32,493 nt of DNA from Silene noctiflora (GCA_009801015.1 VHZZ01000690.1:21417-53909), one strand, 5' to 3'; positions 13,101 through 24,498 are shown, counted from the first letter of the stretch. Notes: generated by a model not told the origin, from the sequence alone. A program made the numbers and translations.

Positions 13101-16100
13101 CCACAATAGTCCTGGACTCCTGGACAGCCGTTAATACCAACGAAAGTCCACCTTTCCTCCTAAGAGGGCAACTTTTACAAATGTAATCGAATGAATATTC
13201 CCCTGTATTACTTGAATCATTCCATTATCAGCCGGTTCCTTGTGATCCAAACAAGCTATAATATCTTTAGAAGAAATAATAAATATTTTAAAATTTTCAC
13301 AAATCCAGGTTGTTTCAACCATGCAAGTGCTTCCGGATTTCTGCTTGCTTTTCTTCCATCCCAGTGCAAAGGTAATTCATTTTTGCTAGAGGCTCACTAA
13401 TTCATTTTTTACGCTGTGATAGTTGCTTGTGTGTCTCTGGTGGGTACAACTAATTTTATTTATTTCTTCAGTGTGTGAATCAACAATAGGTCTGTTTTAG
13501 TTAATTAATCGCCAAGCCTTTAAATCGATATTCCCCCTTCTTTTCTGTACATGCATCTGGTGTACAGAGTTTATAGTTTTGGTATATCTAACTCTTCTAT
13601 GAATGTGTTTGTTGGGCTTAACTATATGATGTTCACTTTTAAGGTTCTCCTTGAGAGTTCTTATTTTGTGTAAGGTGTCACGATAATGATTTATTATGTG
13701 TGGGAGTAATGCTTTTATAAGTTATAGAGGTGCCTCTATCTAAATGAAAGCTGTCTAGGGATTTATTTTAATTTCTTTTATTATTGAACAGCCACCAATC
13801 TCTTAATTCTAATTTCAAGACTCGTGAGTTTGTTGTTTTCAGATGAATCTTTCTGTTTTTGGAGGTAGCTGCTTGCTGGATGCTGTTGTAAATGATTCTC
13901 GAATTGTAGAAGTTGTGCAACCTGCACAAGATCTACGGTGCTCACGGTTAACGTTGGTTCCTAAAAGTGTTGGATCCGCAGTTGTTACTGTCTATGACGT
14001 AGGACTTTCACCGCCACTCACAGCTGCTTCAGTGGTAATTTCTCCGATTAAGCGACTTTTTTTTTAATATCTGAGTGAAAAAGACTTGTATCATGTGAAC
14101 AAGCCTGCTAGTTTACGTCAGTTTGTCTGTGATCACTTAGAAACCTCACAAGAGTAAGTCTACATTGTTAATGTGCTGATTTTTCTGCTTAAAAAGAACT
14201 CCACATGCCATGTGCCCAGTAGCTAATGATTTATGCAAGTGTTCCTATTAACTGTTTTGCTGTACTTTCTTGGCTTACAACTAAATATTGCATATTATTT
14301 GCATTTGACGCAGGCTACATATCTGTATTTAGCAGTGTTTAGATTTGACAAACGGGTCTATTGGATTGTTTTTCGTCGCGTCTTTTTAGATTGGAATGAT
14401 TTGGGTCCTATCTTGGTTCAATTCAAGTCTAACTATGTGTGGACCTTTTTTGAGCGAGTTCAATTTCAATTCAGTTTATTTCATGTGTGAATTAATATTA
14501 TCGGGTGGTATGTTGTTAAAGAAAACATCTATATCAATTGTTTATGCTATAGTATTAACTTCATTTCACTATTGTTTCCTTAATATGCGAGGCTATAAAT
14601 CTGATATTATCAACACTCCTTTTTAGTTAATTGTGGTTCTGGTTCTATTTTTATTGTGGGTCATTTTTGGGCCTGCTTGTTCAGATTGAGTTCAGATTGT
14701 TCTGAGTTGATTTGGTCATAGTTAATACTATATCATTTTCATTGTGCTATCTATCAAGTATTGGTTCGGATACTTCAGATCATCTTATGGGTATGGTTAT
14801 CTTTTGCCAGGTGTATTAGTTATTTAGGTATCATGCTTCTGTTATCTTTCCAAATTGATATACAATTTCTATTGTGGTTCATCTAGTTACACCTCAACTT
14901 TTATCCCTCAAGACTTGTAAATCTTATATAGTCTTTGACTTAAATCTGAAAGTATTAAATTTCCCTGAGTGTTTCTTTAACTACCCACTCTGTTTGTGCC
15001 TTAAACTCTTATCCTTTTCTTAATCTTTCGATGGATGATATATGATGTTTGATACTGCCATGTCCAAGTCTCAGGTCAAAGTTGCTGATGTAGACTGGAT
15101 AAAGATTATGTCAGATGATCTGATAAGCCTGAGGGTATGTTTAAAAATCGATGGTGATTTTTGTAATGCAGATGTGTAATTGACATAAATGACATATATT
15201 TGGGTATATGCAGGAAGGAAGTAGTATTTCTGTTGTTCTACTTGCTGGAACGAATGATGGACATACATTTGACTCTTCGCAGGTTTGACCTTTTTACTGT
15301 ACCTGCTCGTCAAAAAATCTGTCATGAGATCACCAAAAATACATGAAGCTCTCTACTTGGCTTTTGAAGCCTCTTTGGATCTCATTTAACAAGCAATCTC
15401 ATTGGAACTTCATATATATATTTGTACACAGTAGGTTAAGTCAGCTCTTGCATCTGCCTTGCTAATTTTGCTTCTTCCTCCTTAAGATGAGCTTCTCTAT
15501 AATGCAATTTTGTAGGGTCATAAAGGAAAACAAGTGAATTAAATGTGACTATTCTTGATAAGGCTGTCCCTCAGCCTCTCTTTCTTTAGAAGTTTTTCAT
15601 ATAAGAATGGTCAAATTAAAATGAGCTGATAATAATATGCTCTCTAACTTTTTATGAACCTTCTCATATTTAAATGTTGCAGTATATTTACATGAACATT
15701 CATGTACATTTTGAAGACCAATTCATTGAACTTGTAGACAATTATACTTTGTCGAAGAATGGCGATGCGATCGGTAGTGCATCAAACTTCACAATATATG
15801 GCAGATATGCTGGAGTGACCACGCTCTTTGTAAGTTTCTCTATTTCACAATACAACTTGGAATCTTCTACTGCTTGTTCATTGCAGTAATGTTTGTGCTG
15901 ACATGATAACGAGGGTGTTACATTTGATAACAATAATTCAGGTTACCGCCAGACAGCAATCTGGTCTGGAGATATTAAGTCAAACCATTAAAGTTGAAGT
16001 CTATAACTCTCCTGTGGTGCACCCGAGCGATATTTTTCTAGTGCCTGGTGCCTCTTATGTGGTATGAGCTTGATGCTATTAGTTATTAAAAATATTAGTC

Positions 16101-19100
16101 GATCAATTTGTAAAAGTAATCACGGGAAGTTCAACACAACAACACAATGATTTTACAGTGTTTGTTTGCTTTTTGTTTCCGAATTAGCACTTTTTAAGTT
16201 TTATATTTTTAACAAATTGCTGTGTTAGTTCTGACTGCTGACTGACTATTCAGGTAACTGTGGAAGGAGGACCCCAAGTTGCTGCCTTTGTTGAGTACAC
16301 AAGTATGAATGATAGTACTGTGGCGGTACGGGAATCTTTTGGACGGCTATCTGCCATCTCTCCAGGAACTGCTGTAAGATTATTTTTTTGCATGTACTGA
16401 CTGAACCGTTGTTGCGTTTATAGGGATAAAAATCAAACTGATTTCATGTTTATATCTTAGATGGTTTGCTACGAGAATAAACTGAAACACTCTCACACTT
16501 TAATTTCTCCTTTTTCTATTTACACTTGAGTGACTAGTCGCTACTGATCAGACCTTGCATTTGATTTTAGCTTCTGCTTGTATTTGTTATTGCCAGAGAA
16601 TTGTGGCAACTTTTTATGGGAATGAACGTACAGTTCTCTGCCAAGCATATGCTAATGTCAAGGTAGGAATTCCAACTACAGCTATCCTGAATGTGCAAAG
16701 TGAAGAACTCTGTGTGGGATGTGACGTACCAATTTTTCCTCTCTTAAGTGAGGTAAGAGATGTGTGATCTAAGTTTATTTGTTACCAACCTTCTCTAAAT
16801 AATCTTCAGTCTTTACTGACACCTTCGATCATTCTAGGGTGATCTGTTCTCGTTTTATGAGCTTTGTAAGAACTACAAGTGGACTATAGAGGATGAAAAG
16901 GTGATTTATGACAGTATATCAATTCACCTACTTGATAATGTCATATTAATTCCCATACTAAATAGGTACGCTGCCTGTAACTAGGTGTTGAGTTTCCATC
17001 CCACTGAGGACATGAATGGTAATTACCAACTGCCCCTTTCTGGTCATGGCGGCTATCAGGATGAGCATGATATCAACTTTATGAAAGTTCTGTATGGAAG
17101 GTTTGCTCCAGTTGCAAAACTATTGTATTTCCTTTATTTTGCTAAAGAGCTCTTGATTCATGGACTTGCTACTTACAACCGATCGATCGCCTGTCAATTT
17201 AGCTCACTAAGCAAAGCACTCCATAACTTCCATCAAAAAAATATTGTGAGGCATGATTGCAGAAGAGAAAAGCTTCATTTGGCATATTGACTCCAAATCT
17301 TACATTCATTTGTGTTATTGCTAAATGGGTTTACTGCTTCCTGTGATAGCTTATGAACGCCTGAATAAGCTGTTTTAAAGTTCACAAGTGTCAAATTAAG
17401 TCAGTACTAAAGTAGGTCATGTGTTAACGTACTCTTTTTTTCCGTTCATTCAGGACTGGAGGAAGGAGCAACGTTGCACTTACATTTTCTTGCGATTTCC
17501 CATCTTCTAGTTCATTTTCAGATTCCAGGTCTTACAGTGCATTGGTTTCCATAGTGGTAATGCCTGATCCTCCTCTTGCTCAAGGGATTCCAATAACATG
17601 GATTCTTCCTCCACATTACACTACCTCAAATCTCTTGCCTGCACATTCTGGATCACAAAGCAAAAGAGATTTGCAAAGTCAAGAGGGAACTGTTTCTTAC
17701 TCTTTGTTGGGCTGTTGTGGCCGGGGAGATGATGAACTGCCGAAGGGTATTGTTTCTATATTTGGAAATAAAATAAAAACAACAGAAAGCAAGAGTCTTG
17801 CTTGCATCCAGGCTACAGATCACAGCACTGGAAGAATAGAAGTTGCATCTTGTGTAAGGGTTACTGAGGTAAGTGTGTGACAATTGCAGCATTGGCATTG
17901 TTAGAAATTTCTGCGCATAGTCAATTTTCATCAACTATACAATAAGTTTACCATCATGCCTTGAGAGATCCTGCAAATAGCAAGTTAAGCGGGATTGGAT
18001 GAACACAACCTTACCCTTGTGTTAACATAACACAAATAGGTTGTTTTGCAGACGGCCATAATGAAATTGCTTCAATAATTGCACCCTGGTAGACTGCTAT
18101 TTCACAATAAGAAAGTGCAGCAGTTTGTGTAAGGGTTACTGAGGTAGGTGTGTGACAATTGCAGTATTGGCATTGTTGTTAGAAATTTCTGCGCATGTCA
18201 ATTTTCATCAACTATACAATAAGTTTACCATCATGCCTTGAGAGATCTCGCAAATAGCAAGTTAAGGGGGATTGGATGAACACAACCTTACCCTTGTGTT
18301 AACATAACACAAATAGGTTGTTTCCAGACTGCCATAATGAAAATGCGTCAATAATTGCACCCTGGTCGACTGCTATTTCACAATAAGAAAGTGCAGCAGT
18401 TTGGTGAGCCATTCATCAATAAATCCAAAACCAAAAAGAATATTGCATCTTTTGCTCCATTAGAAATAGACAAGTCTCCATGTGTAACTGTGTTTATCAT
18501 TATTTTGCAGAGTTCAAGGGTTCAATGGACTCTGTTATAAGCTATCATTATTATTAATATTAGTTAGCTAATTGGTAATATGCTTCGTGTACAGGTTGCC
18601 CAGATCAGGTTTATTAGGAAGTCAGCAATGTTTGTACTTAATCTTGCTGTTGGTGCTAAAGTTGAACTTCCGCTACATTATTATGACAATTTGGGTATGT
18701 TTATTTCACGTCAACTTTGGTTAGAAGCCTCTGAGGTGAAAGGTCTATGATGGTTCATGATTAGATTTCTTCTTGGTCAGGGAATCCCTTTCACGAAGCT
18801 CATAATGTGGTGGCCTTCAACATTGAGAGTAACTACCGGGATGTTCTTGCTCTTGATACCGTCAGTCAGGACAATGGCAGTGTCATTGTCAAGGTATGAT
18901 GTAGAATTTAATTACTTCTAGACATATTGATGTTCAGCTTGTCGCCATAGGAACATTACCGGTATAAAGTTTTTGTTCTGTAATAAGCTACTGTTACAAA
19001 AGGTAAAGCTCATTTAATACTCCCTCCAATACATTTCAAAATAACCATTCACTATTTGAAGTCAAACTTTTAAAATTTTGACCTTGATTATATTAGTCAA

Positions 19101-22100
19101 GAAAGAAAATATGTATTTACATTTGTTATAAAAAATAAGTTCTGGAAAATTATAATCCCAACCCAAAAATAATATAGAAATGAAGAAAAGCTTGGTCAAA
19201 GTATCATCTCATAGAGCTTGAAAAGTCCAATGGGTAGTTTGGAATGGATAGGACGGTCTAGTATGTTTTTATTTATCGCATCTCTGTATGTAAATTTGGA
19301 TTTTCTTTATCCTGAAGGCTGTGCGACATGGTAGAGCTCTTGTTGGTGTTACAATGAATGGCAGAGTGGAGAAATCTGACTACATCATGGTAATTGCTAA
19401 CCTGAGTCTTCCAAAATCACATTGACTTGATTCGAGAAGGTTTTTTATGGCTTTCCCTCCAATTGTTCAGATTTCTGTCGGAGCTCATATACATCCACAA
19501 AATCCTGTTCTGCTACCTGGAAGCTATGTTAATTTTAGTGTAGAAGGTAAATTTGTATAACTTTATAAATTTGAAGCTAGTACATACCTCCATGCATCGA
19601 TGATGTGACTAACTCTTTGTTATTTTTGATGTCTCAGTTTACTAAGTTCTTCTTGGTGATTATGTCTCAGTTTATTTAAGTGTGCATATAATATACATAT
19701 ATGGGAATGTTTAGGACCTCAGGCACACATTTAAACTTACAAAATGTGAAAACTGCTCATATAGCTCTTAGCTCGTTCATTCTTTCATGAGCAGATAGGT
19801 ATATTTCTTATGTTAGGCCCACAATTTTTTTCTTTCTTCTTTTTGTCTTGTTTCATAATGATCCGTCGTCATCTCATGCTTTGTCTGCTTCTCTGCTGAC
19901 ATTGCTGGCTCCAGCTTCCTCAAATTTTCTCCTCTGTTCTCCTTCCTCCATTCTTGGAGTAAGATTGGTTTAGAAAACACTGATAATGTACCCAAGTCTG
20001 AAAATTATCTACTGTTGAACAAATAGCAATGGATTGGTGAGAATAGAGTAATAAGACGATGAAAAGTGTGGATTATGATTAGTGAATGTTTAGTAATAAA
20101 TTATTAACTTTCAGTTTAAATTTAAGACCTTAATTTTATAAGAAACCCAGTTTTTTTTGTAAACTCTCAACCCATTTTAGTATCGATAAGACATGTAATT
20201 CACATCTTTTCAATACGTAAGAAATGTCCATATCTTTCATCAGCTGATTTTTGAGTTTCAAATTAGGACCTTACTTTTATAAGAAACCCAGATTTGTTTA
20301 TAAACTCCCAACCCATTTTAGTATGGATAGACAAATGTAGTTCATATCCTTTCAATACGTAAAGAAATGTCCATCTCTTCAGCCGTTTTTGCCACCTGCT
20401 TTACCAGCATCTAACGTCATATCTCAAGGGACATTGGCGTCGGTGATAGTGAAATAAATACCCTCGTCCATTAGACTCAGTGATGCTTTCTTATCAAACA
20501 AAAAGAAGCCGTAGTCCCATAATGATAACTCAAATAATAAATTAGTGTAAAGGACATCAGGCAAAAAAAAGGACTGGTACCTTATTGTTGAGGGGTAAGA
20601 AGTCATAGGACTGGAATCATGTAGAAAAAGAAAAAAAGGGTTGAGCAACTAGATTTCATTTATCTGATTTTTATAGGATCTGATAGTTAAAGTGGTTTAT
20701 TGTTTCTTCATTCTGGTGTTCTAGGGATGGATAATCAAGCAGTGGGTCAGTGGTCAAGTGTCAATGAAAGTGTGCTCTATGTGGACTCTTTATCTGGCAG
20801 AGCTTCAGCGTTTGGAGAAGGGACAACATCAGGTAGACCTCATTTTTTGTTATTTATGTGGAATTCAAATTTTACCGCTTTTAATTCTTTAGCAATAACT
20901 CTTGCATTGGTATTTTATTGTGAATAGTTGCATTTCAAAGTGCCACTATGAAGCTTGAAACAACTGCTAAAGTGATGAATAGGGATATTGTCTATGTTGA
21001 TACTCCGAAGGACACCTTAACCAATGTTCTTGTACCTCCAGAAGGATATAAATTTCCAGTGAAATTCAGGTTTTTGACTCAGCCTTACTTTGTCATGTAC
21101 TCCCTCCCCTTCACACTGATCTACCCGTTTACTTTTAGGCTATCTCCAAGTCGACACCTTAACCTTAGATTTTGCATTTATATTTTTTTTTTTTTTTTTG
21201 GGTTAAACCTATATTTTTATGAGACATTTTGTTATAGCACATGTAAATCTAACTGGTATAGGCTATCTCCAAGTCGACACCTTAACGTTTTTTTTTCTTT
21301 GTTATAGAAGTATTAGGACCATTTAGTAACTTTTATATAATGGGAAGAAAGAGAAGTGGAAAGAATTAGTAAACTTTGTAAAAAGGAATACAACAAGAGA
21401 AAAGGCGGTGGAAGGAATATGACAGTGGACTAGAAGTCTTGGGAGAGATGGGAATTACAGAATTTTTTTTATGTATTTTTGTTATATTTTACACTCCTTA
21501 TGTAATAGTATATGATTTCTGCTGTATGTAATTGAATCATTCGATGTGAACACATGTGAAGATATGATATGCTCTATCCTTATGATGATTTCCATTCTCT
21601 TCAACATCATGCAGTGTCCAAAAATTTGGATCTCGAAGCAAAAATGTGGAGGTTCTTTACGACTGTCGGGTGGATCCCTCCTTTGTCGGGTATGGCCATC
21701 TAAAAGAGGCTGTAACAAAAGAACAACCTTGTTACAGCTGTTGACTCTGTGAACTTGTACTCATTTTATTTCTCTAACCTGTTACAAATTTACAATGCTT
21801 GCAGGTATACTATTCCGTTGAGGGACCTCAACACTGGTGAATCATTTTGTCATTTCTTCCCTCATAATCCAGAACATTTAGCAAATTTTGCACCCAAATC
21901 ATCATTTAAAAGACAGGACATCTCTATTTCTATTCATGCGAAACTAAGAGAAGCTCATGAAGTGTCAGGCTCCGCAACTGCACTTTTTGTTGGCGGTTTT
22001 TCCGTCCTCAATATGAATAAGGTTACTTGTTTTCTCAATCATTTCAAACAATAGTTGCGGAATGTGTTATCATGTTCTCTTTTTCCCTTTTTCCATTTTT

Positions 22101-23229
22101 CTCTTATTATTTTGCTGACTCAAATGAAGATTCGTGTTACCTCAAATAAATTTGTGATTTGCAATTGTCTTTGTCAGGATTCTTTGCAGCTGAATTTGAC
22201 ACCTAATTCCAATAGAAGCATCTTAACAATTTTGGGTAACACAGGTACGTCGTACATGAAATACTTAAGTAGGAGTATGGTACTCAACTTGATGAACCTG
22301 ATAAGGAGTATGGTACTTCGTATTTACGGGAGCAAAATATAACAACTAGGCCTACACTTCTTTCCAGACATTAATGAATCAGATTTGCTTCATACAGATG
22401 TTGGCATCCATTGGTTGAACCGTGATGTGCTGATTGTTCGGAACTTGTTTAAAGAAGCTTTCCGTTCAAACTTTGAGGTATTTTTTTCCACCTTTTTAGA
22501 AATTATGTAACCTCAATTATTCTCCGTAATCTATATATGGGTTATTGGAGGAATGGTCAATTCAAAAGGTTTGAACAACTCACTTATTGTCGCTTACCGT
22601 GTATATTCCAGGTGAAAGTGTTAAAACCAAAGAGTTTCAGAGACAAACTCATATTTACTCTACCCGCCAATGGTTAGTCTACTTTATAAGTTGTGCTTTC
22701 ACACGAGGTTCTGCCAGCTTATAGTATTTTACTAGTTAATCGTGTTTTACTTCATTTTCTATCTTTTGCTGTTATCATTTTACTATCATTCATTGTTTCA
22801 ATTGATGATTCCATTAACAGACCCCAAATCAATTTAGGATTAAAGCTCTATTGTTAATGTTGTATGGTACTTGATCCTACAGGTCAGAGAGTAGAGATAG
22901 ATGTCAGCTATGATGCAGGCGACACCAAGGCAACAATTCTGCTTCTAACGCTGTGGAAAGGAGTTGCGGGATGTTTAGCACTCCTAATACTGACATTTAT
23001 TATCTACAAATGTCTCCTGGACAGACCTGGTGGGCCCGAGCCATTGTCTACTCCGGCAGGCCCAAGTGATCAAGCACCTAGGACTCCTGAACGTCATAGC
23101 CCGGCTAATTCAAATGAACAATCTCCGCGGACACCTCAACCCTTCATGGAGTATGTGAGGAGAACAATCGATGAAACTCCATACTACAGACGGCAAGGAA
23201 GAAGGTTTGATCCACAAAATACATACTAG
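1131..23229 (+). CDS. GP210: Nuclear pore membrane glycoprotein 210 homologue (integral membrane nucleoporin), 36 exons, 1934 aa
   Basis: Single-pass membrane nucleoporin of the nuclear pore membrane ring; most of the protein lies in the lumen between the two nuclear membranes. Exons: 1131-1303, 2539-2804, 3182-3348, 3423-3639, 5306-5652, 6090-6269, 7923-8061, 8161-8309, 10322-10433, 10536-11119, 11223-11346, 11922-12199, 12765-12854, 13309-13371, 13843-14034, 15075-15134, 15214-15282, 15683-15829, 15942-16061, 16254-16373, 16597-16752, 16838-16900, 16985-17100, 17454-17868, 18595-18694, 18781-18893, 19318-19389, 19471-19546, 20725-20832, 20928-21069, 21615-21689, 21805-22021, 22178-22244, 22398-22477, 22612-22672, 22883-23229. 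All introns are GT-AG and the frame is open throughout, totalling 5805 nt. Residues 1-24 form a signal peptide. GPHIADVNILLPPKM follows, then SWDHHDI after the first splice; both are family hallmarks. Ig/BIG2-like segments lie near residues 497-546, 1160-1210 and 1545-1615. The transmembrane helix is near 1845-1861. The tail has SPRTP and PRTPERHSP motifs and ends in DPQNTY. Length matches the roughly 1920-aa plant family. Exon 14 (63 nt) and the exon 13/14 region are the least conserved part of the model. Confidence 0.95.
1748..2045. mobile_element. Tourist-like MITE (PIF/Harbinger type), 298 bp
   Basis: The ends are GGGTGTGTTTGG (1748-1759) and CCAAACACACCC (2034-2045), a perfect 12-bp terminal inverted repeat. 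TTA lies directly on both sides (1745-1747 and 2046-2048), matching the 3-bp TWA target duplication of PIF/Harbinger elements. The left half is strongly purine-rich (GGAGGGAAAAG-like) and the right half pyrimidine-rich (CCCTCCCCT-like), so the arms are broadly complementary. No transposase is encoded. The perfect ends and duplications suggest a fairly recent insertion. Confidence 0.82.
2126..2153 (+). repeat. G-homopolymer-rich tract in GP210 intron 1
   Basis: Runs of four, seven and ten G residues, broken only by single C or A/AA spacers, lie on the transcribed-sense strand. It is a candidate intronic G-quadruplex. It may also be a sequencing or assembly weak point, because long G runs are error-prone. 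Confidence 0.7.
3640..5305 (+). other. Intron 4 of GP210, with repeat-derived content
   Basis: This 1.67-kb intron starts at an atypical GTTCTT donor and ends at TTCAG before the exon encoding VVPLPSP. The segment of about 4290-4760 is purine-rich on this strand, with many GGTCG, GGAGG and GGGAAGG motifs, and resembles the insert upstream of GP210 in composition. A GT dinucleotide run lies near 4917-4932. A perfect 58-bp tandem duplication follows at 5023-5138. The open frames on both strands are low-complexity and do not look like genes. Confidence 0.6.
5023..5138 (+). repeat. Perfect 58-bp tandem duplication in intron 4
   Basis: Bases 5023-5080 and 5081-5138 are identical as read, each running from TTCAATCACACTATGGAACA to TTTTGCAAGATG. 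The copies abut with no spacer. Lack of divergence points to a very recent duplication, or to an assembly artefact. It is entirely intronic, about 170 bases before the exon 5 acceptor. Confidence 0.92.
6270..7922 (+). other. Intron 6 of GP210
   Basis: A 1.65-kb intron between the exon ending HPERKE and the exon starting IMNVVQEIM. It includes a poly-T run near 6341-6352 and a purine/AT-rich middle. A 110-codon open frame on the + strand (7242-7574) and the reverse strand over about 7500-7690 look faintly coding-like but are interrupted and unrecognised. Decayed transposon sequence is likely. I see no clear terminal repeats. Confidence 0.55.
8930..9405. repeat. Hairpin-forming MITE-like repeat in intron 8
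   Basis: The left margin has CTCCCTCC, typical of plant Stowaway-like or related repeats. The core is an inverted repeat: AAATCACCACTTTTGAACTC with its continuation (9172-9194) is near-complementary to TACGAGTTCAAAAAGCGGTG with its continuation (9258-9281), leaving a loop of about 63 bases. ATCTCGTAAA recurs at about 9140 and 9297 as a direct repeat. The outer boundaries are uncertain because I cannot find clean terminal repeats or a target duplication. Confidence 0.5.
9597..9725 (+). repeat. Degenerate GACCCG-rich interspersed repeat
   Basis: Short repeats of ACCCGA, GACCTGA and GACCCGA occur over about 130 bases. The same type of sequence, as GGGTCGGGTCA on the complementary sense, reappears in the spacer after GP210 (about 23755-23900) and in weaker form in intron 15. 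I read it as decayed interspersed repeat sequence; the source family is unknown to me. Confidence 0.5.
11347..11921 (+). other. Intron 11 of GP210
   Basis: A 575-bp AT-rich intron between the exon ending VVLADEP and the exon starting NKLDVIQNA. I see no repeat with defined ends and no RNA gene in it. Confidence 0.75.
12465..12480. mobile_element. Possible single end of a Stowaway-like MITE in intron 12
   Basis: GCGGAGGGAGTA matches the right-end form of Stowaway MITEs (GGAGGGAG followed by TA). No matching left end (TACTCCCTCCGC) is visible within the preceding 270 bases of intron 12 (12200-12764), so this is either a truncated element or a chance match. Confidence 0.4.
12855..13308 (+). other. 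Intron 13 of GP210
   Basis: A 454-bp intron. Its centre (about 12930-13240) is less T-rich than the neighbouring introns and reads as if inserted, but I find no terminal repeats. Short reverse-strand open frames here have no recognisable motifs. Confidence 0.55.
13372..13842 (+). other. Intron 14 of GP210
   Basis: A 471-bp T-rich intron between the short 63-nt exon 14 and the exon encoding MNLSVFGGSC. I see nothing distinctive in it. Confidence 0.75.
14035..15074 (+). other. Intron 15 of GP210
   Basis: A 1.04-kb T-rich intron. The part from about 14345 to 14720 has scattered TTGGGTC, GGGTCAT and TTCAGATTG motifs, resembling the decayed GGGTC-type repeat seen elsewhere in the window. The + strand open frames here have repetitive Phe/Leu/Val-rich translations typical of T-rich DNA and are not genes. 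Confidence 0.6.
15283..15682 (+). other. Intron 17 of GP210
   Basis: A 400-bp AT-rich intron between exons 17 and 18. Nothing distinctive is seen. Confidence 0.75.
17850..18402 (+). repeat. Tandem duplication (~275 bp) covering the exon 24 end, its donor and part of intron 24
   Basis: Copy 1 (17850-18124) starts inside exon 24 with TTGTGTAAGGGTTACTGAG followed by the functional donor GTAAGT. Copy 2 (18125-18402) repeats this with GTAGGT at the equivalent donor and then the same intronic sequence. About ten small differences separate the copies, including a 3-bp insertion in copy 2, so identity is about 95%. The duplicated exon tail is 5' truncated and carries no acceptor, so it is not a duplicated exon. 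Confidence 0.93.
19020..19261. mobile_element. Stowaway-like MITE in intron 26, about 240 bp
   Basis: The left end TACTCCCTCCAATACATTTC is of the Stowaway type, with TA as the target site. The right end contains TTTGGAATGGATAGGACGG, whose complement (CCGTCCTATCCATTCCAAA) aligns with the left end with several mismatches. The inside is AT-rich and has no coding capacity. Right boundary is uncertain by a few bases because the terminal GGAGGGAG is mutated, so the copy is older than the intron 1 MITE. Confidence 0.65.
19547..20724 (+). other. Intron 28 of GP210
   Basis: A 1.18-kb intron from GTAAAT to TTCTAG. It carries a ~130-bp tandem repeat at 20112-20386. The reverse-strand open frames at 19813-19995 and 20424-20648 are charged or low-complexity and unrecognised, so I do not call them genes. 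Confidence 0.65.
20112..20386 (+). repeat. Diverged ~130-bp tandem duplication in intron 28
   Basis: Copy 1 is about 20112-20240 and copy 2 about 20254-20386. Both contain TTATAAGAAACCCAG, then CAACCCATTTTAGTAT, and then TTTCAATACGTA followed by GAAATGTCCAT. Substitutions and small indels separate them, so this duplication is older than the perfect 58-bp one in intron 4. Confidence 0.88.
21136..21286 (+). repeat. 28-bp direct repeat in intron 30
   Basis: TAGGCTATCTCCAAGTCGAC followed by ACCTTAAC occurs at 21136-21163 and again, unchanged, at 21259-21286. The 95 bases between include a long T run at about 21184-21199. It could be a local duplication or the trace of a small insertion. Confidence 0.85.
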
Positions 23230-24370
23230 AAAGTGGTTTCAACATGTACTATCAAATGTACCGGAGATTAGTGTAAAGATGTAGAAAAGCCGTAATTAGC
23301 TTGTCCCATTATTGTGTTTAGTTACCACTCGAAATTTTGCTAATCCCTTCAGGAAACATGTACCGAGTGTCTTAACATGTGAGTTTTTTTTGGAATTGTG
23401 GTCGTACAGTGTTCGGAGTAGTTTGTAAGCGTCTTTGTAAAAACATTCAGACAATTTTATGAGCTGCTCATTTGAATCCCAAGTTTTGGGACATTCTTAT
23501 GTCCGGCTATCTAGCAGCTATAACTTTTCAGACTGATCATTCCGAAATTCTAATCATTATATGGACGCAATTGGGTAACATGGTACGAGTTTAAAAGAGG
23601 TGATTGAATTTTTTTTTCAAATTAATTGATTGATTAAAAAAATTCAACTTTTTTTTTTAATATAATGGTAAAAATAAGTAAATAAAGAAATTACAGTGTC
23701 AATTTGGGCCGTTTTGAAATAATTGTAGATTTGGGGTCCATGTTGGCATGGCAAACGAGTTGGGCTCGGATTGGGGTCGGGTCAGGTCATTTTCGGCCGG
23801 TTGTCATCAAGTTATTTGGGATAACGGTCAGTATGTGATATAATAAATTTTTGGGTCATGTGTTTCGGGTCAATCTGGGTGCGGGTTTGGTCATTTTTAT
23901 CAGGTCTACTCCATGTTGATCAATTTGGGATCGGGAAAGAGTTGTCAAGCCACATTTGCAACTATATAATAAAGTTGTCATCCCACATGCCGACTTTGTT
24001 AAAAAAATATTGATTATTATAAGTGCAATTTAATTTCGAGCATCTTATCTTTAGTTAAAAAACCAAGAAATTAAGCAACTCCAAGTGAAATGACAACTTT
24101 TGGAGTATAGCATACGATTTAATTTGGATTCTAGCCAGATAAGACTGCGCTAGGGTTTGACATAATTTAGATCAAATGGAGCCGAGTTATTTTGGGGTTC
24201 GGATTATTATTATCAATTTACTTACAAATAATGAACAATACGCAATAATAAGCCAATAAACACTTGAGTCGAGGTTAGATTAGTCAGCTTATGGACTAGT
24301 GATTAAGCTCGAGTCTTTAGTATAAGCATCGAACCGAGTACAGGTCGGGTCAATTTTGCAATCTCTAATC
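23230..24370. other. Spacer between GP210 and the RNA-binding protein gene
   Basis: The first 200-250 bases are probably the GP210 3' UTR; I cannot place its poly(A) site. From about 23745 to 23930 there is a GGGTC-rich interspersed repeat (GGGTCGGGTCAGGTCA, GGGTCATG, TTCGGGTCAATCTGGG). The remainder is AT-rich. I see no gene, tRNA or structured RNA. Confidence 0.6.
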
Positions 24371-24498
24371 TATAAAGGAGTCACCCAAGGCTTGACAACC
24401 CACGGGATCTAGGGTTTTAACATCTTCATACTTCAACCATTCATTGCATTCATTCATCCTTCTCCTTCCTTCTTCTCAAGCTTTCTTCCGCGGAATCC
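24371..24498 (+). promoter_or_regulatory. Core promoter and 5' leader of the RNA-binding protein gene
   Basis: TATAAA at 24371-24376 lies 123 bases before the ATG, so transcription may start near 24400. A telo-box-like CTAGGGTTTTAA sits at 24409-24420, a motif common near the starts of plant genes for translation and RNA metabolism. The leader from about 24450 to 24490 is CT-rich, which is frequent in highly expressed plant genes. All of this is motif-level evidence. Confidence 0.5.
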
